From: Clostridia bacterium
GTDB taxonomy: Bacteria; Bacillota; Clostridia; UMGS1883; UMGS1540
Assembly: GCA_017620205.1 (NCBI GenBank)
Contig: JAFZQX010000024.1
Coordinates: 1-47,989 of the forward strand
Length of the DNA: 47,989 nucleotides
Direction: 5' to 3'
Below, one piece after another: positions 1-9,084 of the stretch (its first letter is position 1; each line of letters opens with the position of its first letter). The notes below the pieces were generated by a model. It worked only from the letters and a program-made list of their open reading frames with translations, was not told the origin of the DNA and did not search any database. Position numbers and translations under genes: made by a program.

Positions 1-498
1 AACTTCCAAATGAAAGAGGTTAATAAGAACGCATGGCATCACATATCGTATGTATTTGATACTGACAGAATGGAATACGCTGCATTTATAGACGGTTATG
101 AGTTTGAACGCGGCGCTATCGAAGCGGGCACACCCGGAAGAGAAGTATACTTCCAGCTTCAGACGCAGAGCTGGGCAACCGGTGAATTCTACATTGACAA
201 TATTGAATTATTGTCAAAATATGAAAATTATGAAGATTTTGCCGATATTACAGATGAAGGTTCGGAAGCAAAAGTTTCGGTTATCAGCAGTGACGAGACA
301 AAATCATTTATAATTTACCGTGCGGAATACGATGAGGCAGGTTATTTTATAAAAGCTACTGTTGAAAGGATTGAGGTTCCGGCTAACAGCTTTTGGCAAG
401 GCGACGTAAGTCTTGTACCCGAATACGGTGCAAAGACAGGTGTTTTCATTTGGGATAACACTTCCTTGGAACCGCTTACGGATGTTCTTAAAAAATAA
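1..498 (+). CDS. C-terminal fragment of a secreted lyase-type multidomain protein (5' end outside window)
   Basis: The reading frame is open from base 1, so only the last 165 residues are present. They match the C-termini of the two giant lyase paralogues at 15855 and 21034: a LamG-like strand pattern (WHHISYVFD, then IDGYEFERG, then FYIDNIELLSK) followed by a roughly 80-residue terminal module that ends in GVFIWD. This makes it the third member of the paralogous set. The catalytic region would lie upstream, so its presence is inferred. It is followed by a strong hairpin and then by the sugar permease genes, which suggests that the secreted depolymerase heads the same transcription unit. Confidence is high for homology and low for the full architecture. 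Confidence 0.85.
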   Translation, partial: NFQMKEVNKNAWHHISYVFDTDRMEYAAFIDGYEFERGAIEAGTPGREVYFQLQTQSWATGEFYIDNIELLSKYENYEDFADITDEGSEAKVSVISSDETKSFIIYRAEYDEAGYFIKATVERIEVPANSFWQGDVSLVPEYGAKTGVFIWDNTSLEPLTDVLKK

Positions 499-511
499 CA
501 ATTAAGCGTTA

Positions 512-541
512 CTGCTGCGGCAGAAGAATCTGCCGCAGCAG
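512..541 (+). terminator. Strong hairpin after the truncated lyase gene (attenuator or processing hairpin)
   Basis: A perfect 13-bp stem (CTGCTGCGGCAGA at 512-524, its complement at 529-541) closes an AGAA loop. It is followed only by GATGCTTTTC, not by a clean T-run, so partial termination or mRNA 3'-end protection fits better than full termination. The permease gene starts 45 bases later without an obvious promoter. A hairpin with the same GCTGCGG/CCGCAGC core follows the paralogous gene at 20968-20999. Confidence 0.7.
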
Positions 542-586
542 GATGCTTTTCAACGTAGTTGCAAACTAAGCATATAGGAGTTTTTT

Positions 587-1531
587 ATGTCTAATATAAC
601 TAACACGAAAAAACAAAATAAGACTTCAAACAGGCTTAAAGACAAACTCAGCAAATATGCTATTCTTTATATCATGCTGATTCCTTTTTTGGCATATTAT
701 ATTCTGTTTGTATATAAGCCTATGACAGGTCTTGCAATTGCTTTTCAAAATTACAGCCCTTATTTGGGCATTAAAGGCAGCCCATGGGTTGGACTTAAGC
801 ATTTTAAAGCATTTTTGACGAATCCTTATTTTGGGAGAACTTTAAAAAACACGGTTGTTTTGAACTTGTATCAGCTGTTGTTTGCTTTTCCCGCGCCCAT
901 AATCTTTGCGCTTCTTATAAACGAGGTGCGGCAATTAAAGCTGAAGAAAACAATTCAAACGCTTACATACATGCCGTATTTTATTTCAACCGTTGTTGTT
1001 GCGGGTATTGTTATAAATCTTTTATCCCCGTCTCACGGTGTTATTACCATGATTGTTGAAAAATTTACGGGAGAGCGTATTTATTTTCTGACGCAGCCGA
1101 AATACTTCAGAACAATTTTTACAACGATGACCATATGGAAAAATATCGGTTATAATTCAGTTGTATATCTTGCCGCGCTTGCTTCTGTTGACATGCAGCT
1201 CTATGAAGCGGCCGTTGTAGACGGCGCAAACAAATTCAAACAGATATGGCATATCACAATTCCCGGCATTATGCCGACGATAATAATAATGCTTATCTTA
1301 AAGATTGGTGCAATTTTAAGCTCGGCAACCGATACAATACTCCTTTTGTATCAGGAAGCTACATACGAGGTTGCCGATACCATCGGTACTTATGTTTACC
1401 GTTTGGGTATAGAACAGCATAATTATTCTTTTGCGGCGGCAGTTGGACTTTTCAATTCAATTATCGCTCTTATAATGGTATGGATTTCAAATACAATCAG
1501 TAAGAAAGTTACTGAAGTGGGGTTATGGTGA
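587..1531 (+). CDS. ABC transporter permease, LplB-type (CUT1 oligosaccharide uptake)
   Basis: This 314-residue inner-membrane protein forms one half of the transmembrane channel of an ABC importer for oligosaccharides. About six hydrophobic segments are visible (starting near residues 25, 88, 126, 186, 233 and 283). The cytoplasmic EAA loop that contacts the ATPase starts at E207 with EAAVVDGANKFKQIW. The N-terminal YKPMTGLAIAFQNY signature is typical of the LplB branch. AGGAG seven bases upstream of the ATG supports the start. The partner permease begins six bases after the stop. Neither a solute-binding protein nor an ATPase is in the window; the ATPase of such systems is often a shared MsmX-type protein encoded elsewhere. 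Confidence 0.92.
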   Translation: MSNITNTKKQNKTSNRLKDKLSKYAILYIMLIPFLAYYILFVYKPMTGLAIAFQNYSPYLGIKGSPWVGLKHFKAFLTNPYFGRTLKNTVVLNLYQLLFAFPAPIIFALLINEVRQLKLKKTIQTLTYMPYFISTVVVAGIVINLLSPSHGVITMIVEKFTGERIYFLTQPKYFRTIFTTMTIWKNIGYNSVVYLAALASVDMQLYEAAVVDGANKFKQIWHITIPGIMPTIIIMLILKIGAILSSATDTILLLYQEATYEVADTIGTYVYRLGIEQHNYSFAAAVGLFNSIIALIMVWISNTISKKVTEVGLW

Positions 1532-1537
1532 TTTATT

Positions 1538-2407
1538 ATGAAAGCAACTAAAGGTGAGAAAATCTTTTATATTGTCAATACTTTGTTTTTAATATTCTTG
1601 ACGCTTTTAATCATATACCCTGTTGTATATGTAATTTCTGCGTCACTAAGTGCAAACGATGCGGTTGCAACAGGAAAAGTTGTGCTGCTTCCGAAGAAAA
1701 CAACGCTTACGGCATACAAATATGTTTTTTCCGATAAGGGAATATGGAGAGCATACGGTAACAGTATATACTATACTGTTGTGGGTACGCTTGTTTGTAT
1801 CCTTGTTACTATCTGCGGCGCATATCCTTTGTCAAAGCCCGATTTGCCCGGCAAAGGCATCATACTTAAGTTTGTTGTATTTTCTATGTGGTTTGGTGCG
1901 GGCATGATACCCGTATACTTAAACTTTGTAGATCTTCATCTTGTAGGTACGCGTTCGGCGATAATCTTCGGTTTCGCGGTTGACACGTTTAACTTTATTT
2001 TGCTGAGAAACTTCTTTATGTCTGTCCCGAGAAGCTTGGAGGAAGCGGCTGTTGTTGACGGAGCGAATCAGTTCCATATACTTACAAAGATTTATATTCC
2101 GCTTTCCACGTCCGCTATTGCAACCGTAGGTCTTTTCTATGCGGTAGCTAAGTGGAACGGATATTTGTGGTCAATGATTTTGCTTAAGAAAGAGCATCTT
2201 TTGCCTTTGCAGGTTGTTATTAAAGATATGATACTCAAGCTTAAGCTTGACGGCCAACAGTATAAGGACGTTTCTGCAAGTGAACTTCCTAAAGAAACGA
2301 TTATTTATTCAAGTATAGTAGTTTCCGCACTGCCTATGATGCTTCTCTATCCTTTTATCCAGAAATACTTTGTAAAAGGAATTATGGTTGGAGCAGTTAA
2401 GGGCTAA
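1538..2407 (+). CDS. ABC transporter permease, YtcP/AraQ-type (CUT1 oligosaccharide uptake)
   Basis: This 289-residue membrane protein is the second half of the importer channel. It has a hydrophobic N-terminal segment (residues 10-35), further membrane spans, and an EAA loop at about residues 168-190 (EEAAVVDGANQFHILTKIY). It ends in the FVKGIMVGAVKG-type tail characteristic of YtcP-like permeases, which are paired with LplB-like partners in Firmicutes. It follows the first permease by six bases with little room for a ribosome site of its own, so translational coupling is likely. Its position among intracellular carbohydrate enzymes indicates that it imports the products of the secreted lyases. 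Confidence 0.92.
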   Translation: MKATKGEKIFYIVNTLFLIFLTLLIIYPVVYVISASLSANDAVATGKVVLLPKKTTLTAYKYVFSDKGIWRAYGNSIYYTVVGTLVCILVTICGAYPLSKPDLPGKGIILKFVVFSMWFGAGMIPVYLNFVDLHLVGTRSAIIFGFAVDTFNFILLRNFFMSVPRSLEEAAVVDGANQFHILTKIYIPLSTSAIATVGLFYAVAKWNGYLWSMILLKKEHLLPLQVVIKDMILKLKLDGQQYKDVSASELPKETIIYSSIVVSALPMMLLYPFIQKYFVKGIMVGAVKG

Positions 2408-2444
2408 AGCATCCGCTTAATGCAAAAATATCAAGGAGAGAACT

Positions 2445-3401
2445 ATGTCTGCAGTTGATGAAATAAGACAGAATTTGCTTTCGCAGAAAGGAGTAAACCC
2501 AAAACCGGAGGATTTTGATGTGTTTTGGGAAACATCCTTAAAGGAAGCAGAAAAGATTAATACAAATGTTATAATAGAGCCGGCGCGTTTTTTGTCTCCC
2601 GTTGCGGATTGTTATGATTTGTATTTTACGGGAACGTATAATTCGCGTATCCATGCAAAGCTTCTTTTGCCGAAAGAGAGAAAGCAAAAATGTCCGGCTT
2701 TGCTTCATTTTCACGGTCTCAGCGGGGCTTCGGAAGACTGGTCGTTTTATCTTAAATATGCGGCTGGCGGTATTGTTGTTGCCGCTATGGACTGCCGCGG
2801 CCAAAACGGCCTTTCAAACGACAATTGCCCGGTCTCTTTAAATACATACAAAGGCTTTTTATGCCGGGGGATTACGGACGAACCTTCGCGTATGTATTAC
2901 AGAAACGTTTATCTTGATACGGTGCTGCTTGCCAAAACCGTTATGGGCTTAGACTGCGTTGATGAGAATAACGTCAGCGTTTACGGCATAAGTCAGGGCG
3001 GCGGACTGTCGCTTATATGCGCTTCGCTTGTTCCAAACATTAAAAAAGCGGCGGTCGGGTTTCCGTTTCTGTGCGACTTTAAGAAAACACATTCTATGGG
3101 ACTCGGCGGCGTGGCGCATGAGGATATAGGCGTATATTTCAGCTATTATGATCCTCTTCATGAAAATGAAGACGGGCTTTTTAATAAGCTCGGCTATATT
3201 GACGTTCAGAATTTTGCGGAAAGAATAAACGCAGAAGTAAAATGGTTTGTGGGCATGAAAGATACGGCTTGCCCGCCGTGTTCGCAGATGTCTGCATATA
3301 ATAAAATCAAAAGCAGAAAAGAACTGCTTATTTATCCCGAATACGGTCACGATACAATGACGGGATCGAATGATATTGTATATTCATTTTTGATAAGTTA
3401 A
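2445..3401 (+). CDS. Acetyl xylan esterase / cephalosporin-C deacetylase family (CE7) esterase
   Basis: This 318-residue alpha/beta hydrolase matches the length of CE7 enzymes, which remove acetyl groups from short acetylated oligosaccharides in the cytoplasm. The family hallmarks are present: the oxyanion RGQ motif (DCRGQNG), the nucleophile elbow GISQGG with S183, the acid D273 (GMKDTACPP) and H302 (YGHD). The triad spacing closely matches the Thermotoga maritima family member. AGGAG precedes the ATG. There is no signal peptide, so it is likely to act on imported oligosaccharides. Its presence implies that the substrate is O-acetylated. The true acceptor sugar is not visible from sequence. 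Confidence 0.9.
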   Translation: MSAVDEIRQNLLSQKGVNPKPEDFDVFWETSLKEAEKINTNVIIEPARFLSPVADCYDLYFTGTYNSRIHAKLLLPKERKQKCPALLHFHGLSGASEDWSFYLKYAAGGIVVAAMDCRGQNGLSNDNCPVSLNTYKGFLCRGITDEPSRMYYRNVYLDTVLLAKTVMGLDCVDENNVSVYGISQGGGLSLICASLVPNIKKAAVGFPFLCDFKKTHSMGLGGVAHEDIGVYFSYYDPLHENEDGLFNKLGYIDVQNFAERINAEVKWFVGMKDTACPPCSQMSAYNKIKSRKELLIYPEYGHDTMTGSNDIVYSFLIS

Positions 3402-3413
3402 GGGGGAAAAGCT

Positions 3414-4598
3414 TTGAGATTTAACGAAGCATACGAAATATGCCTCAAAAAAGCATATATACATACGGAAAAAATGCGGGGCGAGGCTTATGAGCTTCCG
3501 GCATGTACAGACGGAGATTATTACGCACATCCCATGGGACTGCCGGTCGGGAATTTTTGGAGCTGGACGCCTTCTTTTGTAACAGGGTTTGCACCCATTG
3601 CATACGAAACTCATCATGACGGAAAATTTCTAAAATGGGCAAACTCCTTTGCAGGCAAATACAGGGCCAAGGTTTTTGACACGCCGCTTAAAAGCATGCA
3701 CGATTTGGGATTTATATATCTTCCTTACAGCGTTGCGCTTTGGAAGCTTACCGGCGATGAAAACCACAGAAACACGGCCGTTAAAGCGGCCGACGAACTC
3801 GTAAAACGTTTTTGCATAAAAGGCAGATATATTGAGGCGTGGTCTGAAATGGACAATCCCGAAAAAAGCTGCCGTGCAATTGTTGATACAATGATGAACC
3901 TGCCTTTATTGCTTTGGGCATGGAAGGAGACGGGACACACATTTTATTATGATGTAGCAACCGCTTGTCTTGATACTGTTTTAAAGAATTACCTGCGCGA
4001 TGACGGCTCTGTCTGCCACGCGTTTATATTTGACGACAAGACGGGCGAAGTTAAAGAAGAGGCAAATTCATGCGGCTTTTCTAACGGAAGTCACTGGGCG
4101 AGAGGCACGGGCTGGTTTGTGTACGGCATGTCTATCGCTTATGAATATACAGGTGACAAACGCTATTTAGACGCTGCCGAGAAGGCAGGCCATAAATTTG
4201 TTGAATGTCTTACCGAGGACGATAAAATACCCGTTTGGGATTTCAGACTGCCGGAGGATAAGCCTGCGCACAGCTTCCGTCCGGGCGGCGAAGAAGCGCC
4301 TTTCTGGGACGAGAGCAAAGCGGAAAACAAGAAACTTAACCGTGACGCTTCTGCGGCTGCGGTAATGGTTTGCGCATTTCAATTGCTTTACAGACAGACA
4401 AATGATGATTTTTATAAGAGCAGTTATTTGGAACTGCTGCAAACGCTGTGCGACAAGTATCTGGACACAGACGAAAATCTGCCCGGAATGATAAAATGCA
4501 CAAACGGCAGAATGGAATACTCCACCTACGGAGATTATTATTTTATGCAGGCGCTTGCCCGTGAATTATACGGCATAAGCGTGTGCTGGCATGACTAA
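3414..4598 (+). CDS. GH88-type unsaturated glucuronyl/uronyl hydrolase
   Basis: This 394-residue (alpha/alpha)6-barrel-type protein should release the 4,5-unsaturated uronic acid that a polysaccharide lyase leaves at the non-reducing end. The two GH88 aspartates are recognisable as D97 in MHDLGFIY and D158 in RAIVDTMMNLPLL, along with SWTPSFVTGF near residue 50 and HWARGTGWFVYG near residue 225. There is no signal peptide, so it acts in the cytoplasm. The start is TTG at 3414, seven bases after AGGGGG; no ATG or GTG there fits better. Its position downstream of lyase-type proteins and permeases is the strongest functional logic in the locus. GH105 is a less likely alternative because the IVDTMMN context is GH88-like. 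Confidence 0.87.
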   Translation: MRFNEAYEICLKKAYIHTEKMRGEAYELPACTDGDYYAHPMGLPVGNFWSWTPSFVTGFAPIAYETHHDGKFLKWANSFAGKYRAKVFDTPLKSMHDLGFIYLPYSVALWKLTGDENHRNTAVKAADELVKRFCIKGRYIEAWSEMDNPEKSCRAIVDTMMNLPLLLWAWKETGHTFYYDVATACLDTVLKNYLRDDGSVCHAFIFDDKTGEVKEEANSCGFSNGSHWARGTGWFVYGMSIAYEYTGDKRYLDAAEKAGHKFVECLTEDDKIPVWDFRLPEDKPAHSFRPGGEEAPFWDESKAENKKLNRDASAAAVMVCAFQLLYRQTNDDFYKSSYLELLQTLCDKYLDTDENLPGMIKCTNGRMEYSTYGDYYFMQALARELYGISVCWHD

Positions 4599-4613
4599 AT
4601 TTGGAGGTATGGT

Positions 4614-6542
4614 ATGAGACCGTTTAAAAGAGCAATTCATATTGATTTTCATACAATGCCCGGTATTTATAATTTTAATGAAAACTGGGATGCGCGCGAG
4701 CAGGTAAAAATACTAAAGGACGCGCATGTTAAATATATTTGCGCATTTTGTAAATGCAACGAGGGTTTTGCTTATTATCCCACAAAAATAGGTGTTCCGT
4801 ATCCCGGAATGAAGGGCGATATGTTCGGTGAACTTTTAGAAGAATGCCATAAAAACGGCATAGGCGTTTCTGCATATTTCAATGTCGGATACGACCATGA
4901 AATGGCAATAAAACACCGTGACTGGAGAGTTTTAAATAAAGACCTTGCAAAAGACGATCCTAACGGCATACTCGATTATTTTATCGATATGTGCTACTAT
5001 CACGGCGGATACAGAGAATACACCGTAGCTATGATAAAAGAGGTTTTGGACAAGTATGATGTAGACGGCGTATTTTTAGACTGTATGAGTCTTAATGCTT
5101 GTTACGGAAACGAATGCGTTGAAGAAATGCGTAAACTCGGCAGAGATCCTAAAAACCCCGATGACGCGCTTAAGACTGCGCTTGAGGCACAGGTTGATTT
5201 CTGCAGGGAAGTTCACGAGCTTGTCGGAGACGATAAATACTTGTATTTTAACGGCTTGTCTCTCCTTGTTCCGGCTCAGGAGCATTTTTCACATGTTGAA
5301 ATAGAGGGCTTGCCGGGCGGGCAGGGATATGATTATTTCCAGCCGCAGATGGCATATTCCCGCGGTCTTCAGGATAAGGTTATATATATGACCGGAAGAT
5401 TCCAGAAGAGCTGGGGCGATTTCGGCGGTTTTAAGGGACGCGCTTCACTTGAAAACGATATCTGGGACGCGCTTTCAAATGCGGCCGAAGTATCTGTAGG
5501 CGACCATCAGCACCCCGCATACGGCCTTAATAAACATGTATATAAGACAATAGGTGAAATATATGAAAAAGTAGAGGCGTATGAGCCTTGGACGGACGGC
5601 GCAAAATACGTTTCGGAAATAGGCGTTTTAACTCCGCTTGTCGGAGAAATGAAATCACCGCAGCAAGGCGCTTCGCGTATGCTCGGCGAGCTTAAATATG
5701 ATTACGATATAATCAATGAGAACATGGATTTTTCAAAGTATAAGCTCTTGATTTTGCCCGACGATATTTTGATTACGCCCGCGTTGGAGAAAAAGCTTAA
5801 AAAGCATTTGGACGCGGGACGCGGCATAATAAGCAGCGGTTTCAGCGGCCTTAAAGAGGATAAGAGTGGATTTGCGCTTAAAGAATGGGATTTCGGATTT
5901 GACGGAGTAGATTCGTCAAACGCTTCGTATTTTAAAATGACAGATACTGCAGATGAAACACTCGGCGATATGATGTGGTCTATGTATTCTCACGGAATAC
6001 TCATGAAGCCCTCAAAGAATGCCGAAGTAACAGCAGAATATGTAAAACCTTATTTTAACCGTCATCATGACGGAGAACGCGGTTTTTGGTATGTGCCTCC
6101 GGAAAAGACGGACGGACATGCTGCCGCGGCGCGAAAAGGGCAGATATATCACATTTGCTTCCGCATCTTTGATGCATATTATACGGGAGCGATGGCAGCG
6201 CACAAACGTCTTGTACAGCAAATGATAGAAAGCCTTATGCCGGACCCGCTTTTCAAAACAGAAGGAATTCCGTCAACGGCACGCGTAACGGTTACGGAAA
6301 ATGAAAAGAATATTATGCTTCATATAAAGGCAACTTTCCCCGAGGTTCGCGGCGAGGTAGACATTATAGAAGAACATCAGAGTCTGCCCGCAGGAGCAAG
6401 GGTAATGCTCAGAGGAAAGTTCAACAAAGCGTATATTGTGCCTGCTATGGAGAGTCTGCCGGTAATGGCACAGGAAGGATATACGGAAATTGTTTTGCCG
6501 CAGGTTGACGGTTACATGATGATAGCGGTAGATAAAGTCTGA
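4614..6542 (+). CDS. Putative glycoside hydrolase, GHL6-like TIM barrel with GH42-type trimerisation-like domain
   Basis: The protein has 642 residues and no signal peptide. Residues 1 to about 330 look like a TIM barrel: HIDFHTMPG at the N-terminus, FGELLEECHKNGIGVSAYF in the strand-3 region, and a barrel-strand end with candidate acidic residues in YDVDGVFLDCMS. This resembles the hypothetical glycosyl hydrolase 6 (GHL6) group and more distantly alpha-L-fucosidases. Residues from about 335 look like the class I amidotransferase-like domain of GH42 beta-galactosidases (YKLLILPDDILITPALEK, HLDAGRGIISSGFSG), followed by a small beta domain. GGAGG lies eight bases before the ATG. The bond it cleaves is unknown; family assignment is from memory of the pattern. 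Confidence 0.65.
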   Translation: MRPFKRAIHIDFHTMPGIYNFNENWDAREQVKILKDAHVKYICAFCKCNEGFAYYPTKIGVPYPGMKGDMFGELLEECHKNGIGVSAYFNVGYDHEMAIKHRDWRVLNKDLAKDDPNGILDYFIDMCYYHGGYREYTVAMIKEVLDKYDVDGVFLDCMSLNACYGNECVEEMRKLGRDPKNPDDALKTALEAQVDFCREVHELVGDDKYLYFNGLSLLVPAQEHFSHVEIEGLPGGQGYDYFQPQMAYSRGLQDKVIYMTGRFQKSWGDFGGFKGRASLENDIWDALSNAAEVSVGDHQHPAYGLNKHVYKTIGEIYEKVEAYEPWTDGAKYVSEIGVLTPLVGEMKSPQQGASRMLGELKYDYDIINENMDFSKYKLLILPDDILITPALEKKLKKHLDAGRGIISSGFSGLKEDKSGFALKEWDFGFDGVDSSNASYFKMTDTADETLGDMMWSMYSHGILMKPSKNAEVTAEYVKPYFNRHHDGERGFWYVPPEKTDGHAAAARKGQIYHICFRIFDAYYTGAMAAHKRLVQQMIESLMPDPLFKTEGIPSTARVTVTENEKNIMLHIKATFPEVRGEVDIIEEHQSLPAGARVMLRGKFNKAYIVPAMESLPVMAQEGYTEIVLPQVDGYMMIAVDKV

Positions 6543-6576
6543 ATCAAGCAGCTTTATGCAACGGAGGTATCAGAGC

Positions 6577-9069
6577 TTGAAAAACAATACGCCCTTTTAC
6601 ACGGAAAATGAAATAGAGAATATTGTTAGGCGGCAGGATTTGATATATGAGTATGCCGCAAACGACTGGCGCGACGGTATGCTTTTGGGAAACGGCTCTC
6701 TGGGCGCTTTGGCTTATGCCTCCGGGCCGATGGAATGGGTTATAAATAAGACCGATATTTTTGACGGCCGCAGCGCCAAATGCGATATGCTGCCTCATGA
6801 TGAGGTTATGAAGAGGGTAGAAGAGTCAAGCGATAAAGCCTCGTATTTTCTTGATGAAGAAGATAAAATAACGGATGAACCTATGATGCGTTCTGTCAGC
6901 GCTATGGTACTGAGACTTTATTACGGTGACAGCGAGCTTGGCTGGAACGCTCCCGCTTTTCCAAAGATAAGTCACAGACTTTCTTTGTTTGAAGGAGAGC
7001 ACAAAAGCTCAGCAGACGCTCATTTTATACATTCGGAAGTAAAAAGTATTATACCGCGCGGCAGAAATCTTTTTGCCGCGCGCATATCCGGCTGCGCAAT
7101 TTCCGACTGGAATCATATCGCAGAAGTTTACTGTCCTTACAATGAAGATACCGAGCCGCCCGGGTGGAACAAACGCGAAGAGGGTTTTGTATCTTTTGAG
7201 CAGAAGCTTCCCGGCAATATAGGCAGTTTTGCGGCGGCTGTGAAAATTGTAAACCGCACCCCCGATGCCAAACGCGTAACGTATAAACTGCCGGGGGATT
7301 TTAACTTTTCTTCAAGGGAAAACAGCATGTCTTTGCCCGAAACGGGCAAATATACCGCCGCCATACGTCAAAGCGGCGATGCGGATATTTTTGTTTCCGT
7401 ATGTACAAGTTATGAATATGGAAACCCTTTGGAAGCTGCGGAAAAAGAAGTGTTGCTTGCGGCCGGTGAGGGTTTTGATAAAATCGAAACCGAACATAAA
7501 AAATGGTGGAGAGAATTTTGGCTTAAAAGCGCTGCCGATTTCGGAAAATACGAAAAACTGCAGCGCTATTGGTATTTTTCCGTTTATGAACTTGCTTGCT
7601 CATACGGAAAGGCTCCGATGCCTGCTTTAAGCGGCATGGGTTACGGCCCGTTAAACGCTACAACGGCAGGCGTTGCGGCAACAAACTATGTGCATGACCA
7701 AAATGTTCAGATCCCCGTAATGCCGCTGCCTCTTGTAAACCATGCGGAGCTTTCGGAAGCTTTTGCCGATACATACTTAAACGTTTTGGATGAGCTTAAA
7801 CGTCACACAAAAGAGCTGTTCCCGAAAACGGGAGGAGAGGGTGTGTGCATACCGCTTGTGGCAAATCAAAACGGCGTTGAAATGCCCTCGGGATGCTACA
7901 GATATACTCTTTGCGGAAGCGCTTATGTAGGTATTGTACTGTGCAAAATATGGGATTTATCCCGCGATATGCGCCTGATGCGCGAAAAGCTTTATCCGCT
8001 TTTATGTGAGCTTATAAGATTTTATGTAAATAACATGTTAAATCGCGGCGAAGACGGGCGTTATCATCTTGATTGGAGTATTCCGCCTGAAATTTTCAGG
8101 TTTACAAGAGACGATACCGCAACGCTCGCAATGCTTAAAACGTGTATTAAAACAGCGCTCGATTTCTGCGCTGATGAGAAAATTGAAAATGAGGAAACGG
8201 AAAAGTGGCGCGATATACTCGCCAACTACCCTGAATTAGCCGAAAGAAGCGACGGTTCATGGTGGGGCGGGCCGGATATTCCCGAAGAGCATTTTTGCTT
8301 CGGAACGCATCTGCTTTATCCGTTTTTCCCGTCCGAAGCTTATATTTCCGATGAAGACAGGGAAACGGCTGAGAAAACGCTCCGCTTTATAGAAAAGAGT
8401 GCGATAGAGCGCAGCTTTGCCGGAGAGGACGGATGGCATTTTGTGCACGACTGGAGCTGGTTTCTCTATAATATGACAAAGCTTCGTTTGGGGCATTATG
8501 AGGAAGTATTTGAAGCAATACATGAGTTTTTGCGTGACTTCGCAAAAACAAACGGACTTTTTACACACAATTCGATTATCATATCGCCTTCTGACGTTAC
8601 AGAACGCAATCATGATGAGAAAAAACCGCCCGAAGCGGTAACAGCCGATATGACGACAACACCGTCTTGGTATGCGTCGGGTAAATGCGCAACGCCGAAT
8701 GAATATGCAAAAAAACTTACCGCGCCCGTTATAGAGGGAAATTCAATTTTCCTTTTATGCGCGTCGGAAATGCTTTTGCAAAGCTTTGACGAAACCTTAA
8801 AACTGTTCCCCGGTATGCCAAAAGATTTTACGGGAAGCTTTTACAATTTAAGAGCAAAAGGAGGCCTTTTTGTTTCGGCTTCCTGCGAAAACGGAAAAGT
8901 AACCGCAGCGGAGATTTCGGCTTTGTGTCCCGCGAAAATCAAGCTTTTGAATAATCATAAACTCGTTCCCGCCGAAGGCGGCGCTGCGGCAAAGGAAAAT
9001 ACGCCTTATCTAATCATAGAGCTCGGAGAGGGAGAGAGCATTAAACTGTTATGTAAAGATAATAAATAA
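6577..9069 (+). CDS. GH95-like glycoside hydrolase (alpha-L-fucosidase / related (alpha/alpha)6 enzyme)
   Basis: I chose the TTG at 6577 (830 residues) because GGAGGT at 6563-6568 is placed for it; the in-frame ATG at 6556 lies before that ribosome site. The N-terminal LLGNGSLGALAY followed by WVINKTDIFDGR is the GH95-like beta-domain signature. The central part (GPLNATTAGVAA, then the VHDQNVQIP stretch) matches the start of the (alpha/alpha)6 barrel, and a C-terminal beta domain ends the protein. GH95 enzymes release alpha-L-fucose or alpha-L-galactose. The similarity here is distant, so another specificity or an unclassified GH95-neighbour family is quite possible. There is no signal peptide. 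It lies 34 bases after the previous gene in the same operon. Confidence 0.62.
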   Translation: MKNNTPFYTENEIENIVRRQDLIYEYAANDWRDGMLLGNGSLGALAYASGPMEWVINKTDIFDGRSAKCDMLPHDEVMKRVEESSDKASYFLDEEDKITDEPMMRSVSAMVLRLYYGDSELGWNAPAFPKISHRLSLFEGEHKSSADAHFIHSEVKSIIPRGRNLFAARISGCAISDWNHIAEVYCPYNEDTEPPGWNKREEGFVSFEQKLPGNIGSFAAAVKIVNRTPDAKRVTYKLPGDFNFSSRENSMSLPETGKYTAAIRQSGDADIFVSVCTSYEYGNPLEAAEKEVLLAAGEGFDKIETEHKKWWREFWLKSAADFGKYEKLQRYWYFSVYELACSYGKAPMPALSGMGYGPLNATTAGVAATNYVHDQNVQIPVMPLPLVNHAELSEAFADTYLNVLDELKRHTKELFPKTGGEGVCIPLVANQNGVEMPSGCYRYTLCGSAYVGIVLCKIWDLSRDMRLMREKLYPLLCELIRFYVNNMLNRGEDGRYHLDWSIPPEIFRFTRDDTATLAMLKTCIKTALDFCADEKIENEETEKWRDILANYPELAERSDGSWWGGPDIPEEHFCFGTHLLYPFFPSEAYISDEDRETAEKTLRFIEKSAIERSFAGEDGWHFVHDWSWFLYNMTKLRLGHYEEVFEAIHEFLRDFAKTNGLFTHNSIIISPSDVTERNHDEKKPPEAVTADMTTTPSWYASGKCATPNEYAKKLTAPVIEGNSIFLLCASEMLLQSFDETLKLFPGMPKDFTGSFYNLRAKGGLFVSASCENGKVTAAEISALCPAKIKLLNNHKLVPAEGGAAAKENTPYLIIELGEGESIKLLCKDNK

Positions 9070-9084
9070 TATATAGGAGGCAAT

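Noticed and set aside
6556-6576. ATG at 6556 as start of the GH95-like gene
   Set aside because: The ribosome site GGAGGT lies after it and is correctly spaced for the TTG at 6577.
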